From NCBI GenBank assembly GCA_044426075.1, contig JAWXUT010000037.1, positions 1 to 13,965 of the forward strand: a stretch of DNA of 13,965 nucleotides. Direction: 5' to 3'. The DNA comes from JAWXUT01 sp044426075 (GTDB lineage Bacteria > Bacillota > Clostridia > Christensenellales > DTU072). Shown piece after piece: positions 8,700 through 13,965 of the stretch. The notes beneath the pieces are model-generated. The model saw nothing but the letters and a program-made list of their open reading frames with translations. It was not told the origin of the DNA and ran no database searches. The translations under genes were made by a program, and so were the position numbers. The number at the start of each line of letters is the position of its first letter. Within the stretch, counting starts at the first letter, position 1.

Positions 8700-8884
8700 T
8701 TATAATGAATTAGATGCAAATCAAGTTGTTAAGAAATACTTAATAACTGCAAATGATAAAAAAAGTATACAACAACCACTATAGTTTGCAAATGATAATT
8801 GCTGTTGGCTTCAAAATCAACAACGAAAGAGCTGTTCTGTTTAAGAAATGGGCAAATGCCATTGTAAGAAATAACAAAAATTAA
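8692..8884 (+). pseudogene. Decayed fragment of a RhuM-like (virulence/phage-associated) gene
   Basis: Two reading frames join into one recognisable segment. One frame (from 8692) reads IYNELDANQVVKKYLITAND. The next frame reads VYNNHYSLQMIIAVGF, then KINNERAVLFKKWANAIV, and ends at TAA 8882-8884. Together these match from memory the central part of RhuM family proteins: the NEGELD...VVKKF..TAxDGK segment, then HYNLDMIIAVGYRV and RAxQFRKWA. The frames meet at a run of seven A (8758-8764), and removing one A restores a continuous frame. Only about 63 codons remain, whereas the family is around 300 residues or more. In-frame stops bound the segment upstream (8689-8691). RhuM genes are often found singly near phage or restriction genes and their function is poorly known. 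No mobile-element genes remain beside it. Confidence 0.65.
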
Positions 8885-8913
8885 AGTATGATTTGCAATA
8901 AACTAAAGTATTT

Positions 8914-8943
8914 AGCGGTGGAGACTTGTGCTTCGCCGTTTTT
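8914..8943 (+). terminator. Intrinsic terminator downstream of the RhuM-like relic
   Basis: CGGTGGAG (8916-8923) pairs with CTTCGCCG (8931-8938), with two G-U pairs and a seven-base loop. Outer A-T and G-T pairs can extend the stem. A run of five T follows directly (8939-8943). It is the most GC-rich hairpin in the intergenic region and would stop read-through before the lipoprotein promoter. Confidence 0.7.
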
Positions 8944-9126
8944 GGTGTGTTAAATAAAACAGAATGAAAGTATCCACCTTTAAGTAAAAGAATAGTATAA
9001 ATTTAAAAAATCACAATATAATGCGCATACTTTGTCAACATTGATACAATATAGCATTTTGCGGTGCAATGTGGTGAAAATGTGAAAATTGTATGAGCAT
9101 TTTTGTATAAAATTTTCAATAAAGTA
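8944..9126. other. AT-rich upstream region with no gene
   Basis: Stop codons occur in every frame and nothing resembling a protein family was recognised. A lone TATAAT at 9017-9022 lacks a matching -35 box. The only structured element seen is the inverted repeat at 9083-9118. Confidence 0.5.
9083..9118. repeat. Inverted repeat upstream of the lipoprotein promoter
   Basis: TGAAAATT (9083-9090) and AATTTTCA (9111-9118) form an 8-bp perfect inverted repeat with a 20-base spacer. It ends eight bases before the -35 box, a position suited to a regulator site. It is AT-rich in an AT-rich region, so a regulatory role is only a suggestion. Confidence 0.35.
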
Positions 9127-9155
9127 TTGCAATTGTCTTTTTAATAGTTTATAAT
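9127..9155 (+). promoter_or_regulatory. Sigma-A type promoter for the lipoprotein gene
   Basis: TTGCAA (9127-9132) lies 17 bases before a perfect TATAAT (9150-9155). Transcription would start near 9162, leaving a leader of about 44 bases before the ATG at 9206. The upstream region is A/T-rich, as is common for strong Firmicutes promoters. Confidence 0.7.
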
Positions 9156-9205
9156 ATAAGAGTATTATATGTTAATGCGCACACTTTTAGATTTAGGAGC
9201 TATGC

Positions 9206-12200
9206 ATGAAGAAAAGACTGCTTATACTTATAGCGATTTTATCGGTTATTATTCTGGCATTTACTGCTTGTACATTCTCGCTTACTAGCGATGATGATTT
9301 AACGATAATTTCGATTGATATTGAGAGTTTAAATTCCTATGAGGTTTATCAAAACGATACGCTAAATTTAACCGGCGCTTCAATTATGGCATATTACAAT
9401 GACGGCACTAGCGAAGTTATTGCGATAACTGAAGATATGGTTGGTTCAATTGATGCCAACACTTTGGGCGAACAAAAAGTTACTATTTCTTATGGCGGTG
9501 CTAGCACAAGCGTAACCGTAAATGTTGTTGCAAGTAGCATACAATCAATTTCACTTTACACACAACCAGATAAGTTTTCTGTAGTAGAAGGCGAGTCACT
9601 AGACACATCTGGCATTTCTTTAGAAGTTCATTATCAAACAAGCAGTATTATTATAAGTTCGGTTTCTGCCGACCGTATTACTGGTTATTCTGAAACAGAA
9701 ACAACCGCGGGCACATACACCGTTTATGTTACATATTCCGGCTTTACAACCCCTATTGAACTAACTGTTTATGCACGTGATTTAACAAGTGTAACAGTTG
9801 CAACTAAGCCAACTATAACTTCATATTTTGTGCTTAGTGAAGATAATGATGAAACTGATGGATTTGATCCTAATGGTTTAGTTATCACTTTAAATTACAA
9901 TAACAAAACAACATCAACAATTACATATACAGAGAGTAATGCGAGCGATTTTTCTTTTGACAGAAACTTGGCAATTGCACTTCCCGCTGCAGTTGTAACG
10001 GTTACATACTTGGGTGAATTCACTACTACATTTACAATTGAAGTTGTTACGCCTACAGTTTCAGAAGTTAACATTACAACATATCCAAAAACAATGGGAT
10101 TTGAATTTGAGGGCGAGGCAGACCTTGCAACTTCAGACATTACAGCTGTTATAGTTGGTGACACAATCGATTGGTCAACTGGCGTTGCTACGCTAGTTTA
10201 CACCGATGGCAGTGTTGTTGAAGATGTTGGTTTAGATGATAATTCATTTGCAATCACGCTAAAGACAACCGATAGCAGTGGCACAGTTTCTTACACAGAT
10301 TATAAAAATTCTTCTTACGACACAGCGGGGCTTTACACCTTGAGGTTGTTGTACGGAAATATGGGTTCTGGCACAGAAATGTCTGTAACTGTTGTGGATA
10401 AGAGTGCTAAAAAACTTTTACTTGCCAACTATGAAGGTGTAGAAAATGCCACATATTACGAGGGCGATAAAATAAATGTAGATTTAGTTAGATACAATAT
10501 TTTGTATGATAACGGCACATATCTTTTTGATTATGATGACATCGACCAATGGGAAAACTTGAGCGCAAGTGATCTAGCATCAATTAGCCAAAGCACAGCA
10601 ATAACGGTTACTGATGAAAATGTTGGTGTGGTAGACACTATTGAGCAAGAAATTAAATATGAAGTGGAGGGTGTAACAGCATCAGTTTATATAACTGTAA
10701 ATGAATTGGTTATTGTTTCTGCATCATTTACAGCACCAGTTAAATATATTTATGCAGAAGGTTCAACAACAAGTAACATCAACTTTGCGGGTGCAGAATA
10801 TGTGGTTAAATACAACAACAATACATCTGTTACAGTTGATTTGCAAGCTAGTTTGATTAAGCTTTATCGTATAGTAGATGGCGAAATTGCCGCTAATGAG
10901 ACCGAAACAATGCAAAAAGATTGCATTTACACCGCTGTAATTACATACGACGGATATAGCGATAAGTCATTTGAATTAAAATGCGAAGATACGATTGTTA
11001 CTAGCGTAATTGTAAACTATGAAGGTGATACAAACTACCTCAATGAAGCTGCAGCTACTGCAGATTTCGAAAATTATTCATTTATAATTGAATATAGTGG
11101 TGATACTGAGGCAAAAACAGTGTATTTTAGCGATAATGAAGTAAGTTTATATACTTCAATACTTGGCAAAACGGGTTATATTGCAATACAATTTGAATAT
11201 AAAGGTGTGTTGACATCATACTTCTATATTACAATTACTGGAAGACAAGTTACTGCTATTGAAATAAAAGAGGGCAGAGGCGTAACAACAACTTATAATG
11301 CGGGTGAAGATTTTGATTACAGCAATCTTGTTGTGATACTATCTTATAATGACGGAGATAAAGAAGAAGTTAGTTCTTTTGCAAACACAGCACAATGGAA
11401 TTTGGTGTTCCCAGATATCCCAACTGCAGACGAAATGACAGACGGTTCAACTACAGAACTAGCATTTAAAATTACTTATGTAGGTAACAGTGGTGTTGCA
11501 AGCATAAGCGTACCTATTTATGTAACAGATAAAGCGGTTGCTTCTATTAGTTTTGACGCAACGCAAAGCAATTCATTAATAAACTATAATGATCAGTTGG
11601 TTGTAACTTCTGGCGCTGCAATTGTAACTACGGGACTTGTTATAGATGTAACATACACCGATGGCACAAGCGCTGAAATCCCACTTCAAGCAGATTATTT
11701 AAATTATGATAGATACTGGACGGTTACGGGTGCACAAACATCTACAATTAGTTATGGTGGTGCAACAGTAAACATTGCAATTTATATTACCGTGCGTGCT
11801 ATTGAATCAATAAGTATTATCTCTTTGCCAACAACAATGGCTTATGTAAACGGGCAAGAGCTTGATTTAACGGGTGGTTTAATTAAACGTGTTTATGATG
11901 ATGAGTCTTATGACTATGTTACAATGACGGGTTATGTAACCACAAATTACCTATACGATTACTTTGACACAAGTTTTAGTTCAAGCGAATACTACGACCA
12001 AAGATTAACATTTACTTTGATTAGTGACACCTCATTGTCTGTTACTATGGAAGATGGTGAATATGTTCGCACATATCGCAAAGTGACTATTGAAAATTAT
12101 ATGTCATTTACAAATACAACATCATTCTATGGCACGGTTTCAACCCCATCAATTACAATAACAGCTAAAGAGAGTTATTTTGAAATTCCAAGCTACACAA

Positions 12201-12901
12201 TTTATTATTTAGTTGATGATATGTGGACAGATGTAAGACCAAGCACACCTGGCATTTATAGTATGAAAGTTGTAACGGAAGAAAATGAGTATTTCTTAGG
12301 TGGAGAAATTGCAAGCGACAACTATTATATGACAATAACTAAGAAAATTATTGATATTGTTATTGATAACGTTGATAAAGTTTATAATGAGGCTGATCCT
12401 ACCTTTACATACACCGCAGACGGGCTTGTTGGTGATGACGTAATTACGCTTTACCTATATCGTGACTATGGCGAAGATGTTGGCTCGTATACTATATATT
12501 ATAGTTTTGTTGACGGCGATAACCAAAATGATTACTATTATATAGATAGGGTTATTTCACAAGGTAATTTGACGATTGCAGCAGCTACTATAACAGAAAA
12601 AATATCATTTAACGGAACAGCGGGATTGATTTATGACGGAAGTTCTAAGATTATAACAGCAACCTATGTAAGAGATGGTATTACATATCAAATTTCGAGA
12701 AGTGATTTGTTAATCACTTATACAAATAGCGACAACAAAGTTGTTGTAGTTGATTCATGGCCAGTAGGAGATGATAGCAATGATATAGTATACACTATAA
12801 GAGTGTTGACAAATAACTATACGATAGAAGACGACACCGACGCCGCAGATTCATACACTACCACTTTTATAATTTATTATAAATCGTCGTCGTCATCTTA
12901 G
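9206..12901 (+). CDS. Giant surface lipoprotein with about ten Big_3 Ig-like repeats and MBG/YDG modules
   Basis: The 1231-residue protein begins MKKRLLILIAILSVIILAFT, followed by AC, a lipoprotein signal with Cys22 as likely lipid site (the -3 residue is Phe, slightly unusual). AGGAG at 9195-9199 supports this start. The body is a run of Big_3-type modules. The Y-x-D/N-G-S/T turn recurs with Tyr near residues 64, 143, 231, 332, 434, 536, 630, 714, 817 and 897, a spacing of 79-103 residues. Strong module edges are VYQNDTLNLTGASI (47-60) and YVNGQELDLTGG (880-891). Residues 1047-1126 are an MBG module (DKVYNEADPTFTYT, GEDVGSYTI) closely like one in the first gene of the window. A YDG-like module follows and the protein ends in five Ser. 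No transmembrane helix, sortase signal or enzymatic domain is seen, so it should be held only by lipid. Adhesion or glycan binding is inference. It has its own promoter. Confidence 0.9.
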   Translation: MKKRLLILIAILSVIILAFTACTFSLTSDDDLTIISIDIESLNSYEVYQNDTLNLTGASIMAYYNDGTSEVIAITEDMVGSIDANTLGEQKVTISYGGASTSVTVNVVASSIQSISLYTQPDKFSVVEGESLDTSGISLEVHYQTSSIIISSVSADRITGYSETETTAGTYTVYVTYSGFTTPIELTVYARDLTSVTVATKPTITSYFVLSEDNDETDGFDPNGLVITLNYNNKTTSTITYTESNASDFSFDRNLAIALPAAVVTVTYLGEFTTTFTIEVVTPTVSEVNITTYPKTMGFEFEGEADLATSDITAVIVGDTIDWSTGVATLVYTDGSVVEDVGLDDNSFAITLKTTDSSGTVSYTDYKNSSYDTAGLYTLRLLYGNMGSGTEMSVTVVDKSAKKLLLANYEGVENATYYEGDKINVDLVRYNILYDNGTYLFDYDDIDQWENLSASDLASISQSTAITVTDENVGVVDTIEQEIKYEVEGVTASVYITVNELVIVSASFTAPVKYIYAEGSTTSNINFAGAEYVVKYNNNTSVTVDLQASLIKLYRIVDGEIAANETETMQKDCIYTAVITYDGYSDKSFELKCEDTIVTSVIVNYEGDTNYLNEAAATADFENYSFIIEYSGDTEAKTVYFSDNEVSLYTSILGKTGYIAIQFEYKGVLTSYFYITITGRQVTAIEIKEGRGVTTTYNAGEDFDYSNLVVILSYNDGDKEEVSSFANTAQWNLVFPDIPTADEMTDGSTTELAFKITYVGNSGVASISVPIYVTDKAVASISFDATQSNSLINYNDQLVVTSGAAIVTTGLVIDVTYTDGTSAEIPLQADYLNYDRYWTVTGAQTSTISYGGATVNIAIYITVRAIESISIISLPTTMAYVNGQELDLTGGLIKRVYDDESYDYVTMTGYVTTNYLYDYFDTSFSSSEYYDQRLTFTLISDTSLSVTMEDGEYVRTYRKVTIENYMSFTNTTSFYGTVSTPSITITAKESYFEIPSYTIYYLVDDMWTDVRPSTPGIYSMKVVTEENEYFLGGEIASDNYYMTITKKIIDIVIDNVDKVYNEADPTFTYTADGLVGDDVITLYLYRDYGEDVGSYTIYYSFVDGDNQNDYYYIDRVISQGNLTIAAATITEKISFNGTAGLIYDGSSKIITATYVRDGITYQISRSDLLITYTNSDNKVVVVDSWPVGDDSNDIVYTIRVLTNNYTIEDDTDAADSYTTTFIIYYKSSSSS

Positions 12902-12904
12902 AAA

Positions 12905-12918
12905 GCAGTAGTGACTGC
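12905..12918 (+). other. Short hairpin between lipoprotein and aminotransferase genes
   Basis: GCAGT (12905-12909) and ACTGC (12914-12918) form a 5-bp stem with a four-base loop, starting four bases after the lipoprotein stop. The following bases (ACATTAATTT) are not a proper T run, so it is at best a weak terminator or an mRNA 3'-end structure. No convincing separate promoter was found in the 64-base gap. Confidence 0.35.
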
Positions 12919-12965
12919 ACATTAATTTAGTAAAAAAAATATATGTCCTAATGGAGGAACGAACT

Positions 12966-13965
12966 ATGTCAAAACAAGAATATGGCATCACAAAATGGCA
13001 AGATCCCAAAGAGATCTACTCAGCACTTGACGCTCTTACAAAAGAGCCAATTTGGGAACTTAGCGAAGCTGAACTTGCAAAAGTTTTAGAGCATTTTGAA
13101 ACAAAATGTGCAAAATCTAAAGCAATCGCAACAGAAGCAAAGAACTATATCCCTGGTGGAGTACAACACAACTTAGCATTTAACTACCCCTTCCCAATCG
13201 CTATGGCAAAAGCTGAAGGCGCTTATATGGAAGACGTTGACGGCAACAAGTACATCGACTTTTTACAAGCTGGTGGACCAACAATTCTAGGCAGCAACTA
13301 TCCTTTAATAAGAGAAGAGGTTAAAAAACTTCTTGACTCATGCGGACCTGTAACTGGTTTGCTACACGAATCAGAAATGCTTCTTGCAAAAGAAATCAAC
13401 AAACATATGCCAGCAGTTGAAATGTTCCGTATGTTAGGTAGCGGTACAGAAGCAGTTATGGCTTCACTAAGAATTGCACGTATTGCAACTGGACACAAAA
13501 GAATTATCAAAGTTGGTGGCGCATACCACGGTTGGAGCGACCAAATGGTTTATGGATTAAAAATTCCAGGTAGCAGAGCGCTATTAGAATCACACGGTAT
13601 CCCCGGAAAAATGTACAGCTACACAAGCGAAGTTAGACCAAATGACCTTGTTATGCTAGAAAGAATGCTAAAAATCAACAAATTACGTGGCGGCACAGCA
13701 GCTGTTATCGTAGAACCAGTTGGACCAGAGAGCGGTACACGCCCAATTTCAGCTGACTACAACAAAAAAGCACTAGAACTTGCACATAAATATGGCGCAT
13801 TGTTCATTTTTGACGAAGTTGTTACTGGTTTCCGCCTAGGTTTAGGTGGTGCACAAGGTTACTTCGGCATTGAGCCAGACTTGACCATTTTTGGTAAAGT
13901 TATCGCTGGTGGATATCCAGCAGCTGGTGGTGTTGGTGGTAAAAAGCAATATGCAGGCCTAATGG
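12966..13965 (+). CDS. Class III PLP-dependent aminotransferase, GSA-aminomutase-like (3' partial)
   Basis: The reading frame starts at an ATG eight bases after GGAGG (12953-12957) and runs without a stop off the window, giving 333 codons. After an N-terminal extension of about 58 residues comes AKNYIPGGVQHNLAF, as in glutamate-1-semialdehyde aminomutases, then GAYMEDVDGNKYIDF. The PLP phosphate-binding motif GSGTEA starts at Gly158, followed by GGAYHGWSD. Asp283 in FIFDEVVTGFR binds the pyridine nitrogen. Lys311 in FGKVIAGGYPAAGG is the Schiff-base lysine. The sequence is therefore catalytically complete up to the cut. No heme-pathway neighbour is visible, so a true HemL role is doubtful, and the amino donor and acceptor are unknown. 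Codons ending in C (AAC, GAC, ATC, TAC) are clearly more frequent here than in the neighbouring genes, which suggests high expression. It may be cotranscribed with the lipoprotein gene. Confidence 0.9.
   Translation, partial: MSKQEYGITKWQDPKEIYSALDALTKEPIWELSEAELAKVLEHFETKCAKSKAIATEAKNYIPGGVQHNLAFNYPFPIAMAKAEGAYMEDVDGNKYIDFLQAGGPTILGSNYPLIREEVKKLLDSCGPVTGLLHESEMLLAKEINKHMPAVEMFRMLGSGTEAVMASLRIARIATGHKRIIKVGGAYHGWSDQMVYGLKIPGSRALLESHGIPGKMYSYTSEVRPNDLVMLERMLKINKLRGGTAAVIVEPVGPESGTRPISADYNKKALELAHKYGALFIFDEVVTGFRLGLGGAQGYFGIEPDLTIFGKVIAGGYPAAGGVGGKKQYAGLM

Noticed and set aside
9202..9204. Alternative ATG four bases before the lipoprotein start
   Set aside because: It is out of frame with the signal peptide and too close to the AGGAG. 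The ATG at 9206 has proper spacing and gives a lipoprotein signal.
8885..9205. Riboswitch or T-box leader before the lipoprotein gene
   Set aside because: GGTGGA and TCCACC can pair across about 50 bases, but no conserved riboswitch core was recognised and the promoter at 9127-9155 lies downstream of them.
66..12901. The first-gene segment from the TTG and the lipoprotein both count 1231 residues
   Set aside because: The first is truncated by the window edge and the TTG is arbitrary, so the match is a coincidence.
12882..12901. TCG repeat at the end of the lipoprotein gene as a phase-variation tract
   Set aside because: Only three TCG units are present and the unit is three bases long at the very C-terminus, so slippage would not switch the gene.
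1..13965. No gene here ends in TGA, suggesting a recoded TGA
   Set aside because: Tryptophan is encoded by TGG throughout and no in-frame TGA interrupts a gene. Six stops are too few to argue for a changed code.

Overview
The window looks like a chromosomal segment of an AT-rich, Gram-positive, probably anaerobic and gut-type Clostridia-like bacterium. The evidence is strong AGGAG-type ribosome sites before every gene, tight co-directional gene spacing, one clear TTGCAA-17-TATAAT promoter, hairpin terminators, a lipoprotein signal peptide, and giant surface proteins built from Big_3 and MBG/YDG Ig-like modules. Every gene is on the + strand. Genus cannot be assigned from the sequence alone.

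Region 1 (1-3761) is the 3' part of a very large surface protein. It has an array of MBG/YDG-type beta modules, a membrane-proximal domain and one C-terminal transmembrane helix. Its 5' end lies outside the window. Three separate in-frame tandem duplications sit in its first 900 bases.

Region 2 (3789-8605) is four closely packed cytoplasmic enzyme genes: citrate synthase, a GH20 beta-N-acetylhexosaminidase without signal peptide, a small GDPD/PI-PLC-fold protein with altered active-site residues, and a Gfo/Idh/MocA dehydrogenase. Gaps are 3 to 27 bases, so these genes, possibly together with the surface-protein gene, probably form one transcript. A sensible inference is intracellular breakdown of imported amino-sugar oligomers followed by oxidation of the released sugar. 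The roles of citrate synthase and the GDPD-like protein in such a unit are unexplained.

Region 3 (8606-9205) is a 600-base non-coding stretch. It holds a terminator-like hairpin just after the dehydrogenase gene, a decayed RhuM-like fragment whose reading frame breaks at a run of seven A, a good intrinsic terminator, an AT-rich inverted repeat, and the promoter of the next gene.

Region 4 (9206-12901) encodes a 1231-residue predicted lipoprotein with about ten Big_3-type repeats followed by an MBG and a YDG-like module. Region 5 (12966 to the window end) is the start of a class III PLP-dependent aminotransferase of the glutamate-1-semialdehyde-aminomutase-like group. It contains the catalytic lysine and is cut by the window edge.

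No tRNA, rRNA, CRISPR array, insertion sequence or convincing riboswitch was seen. Family assignments are from recognised motifs and have not been checked against a database.
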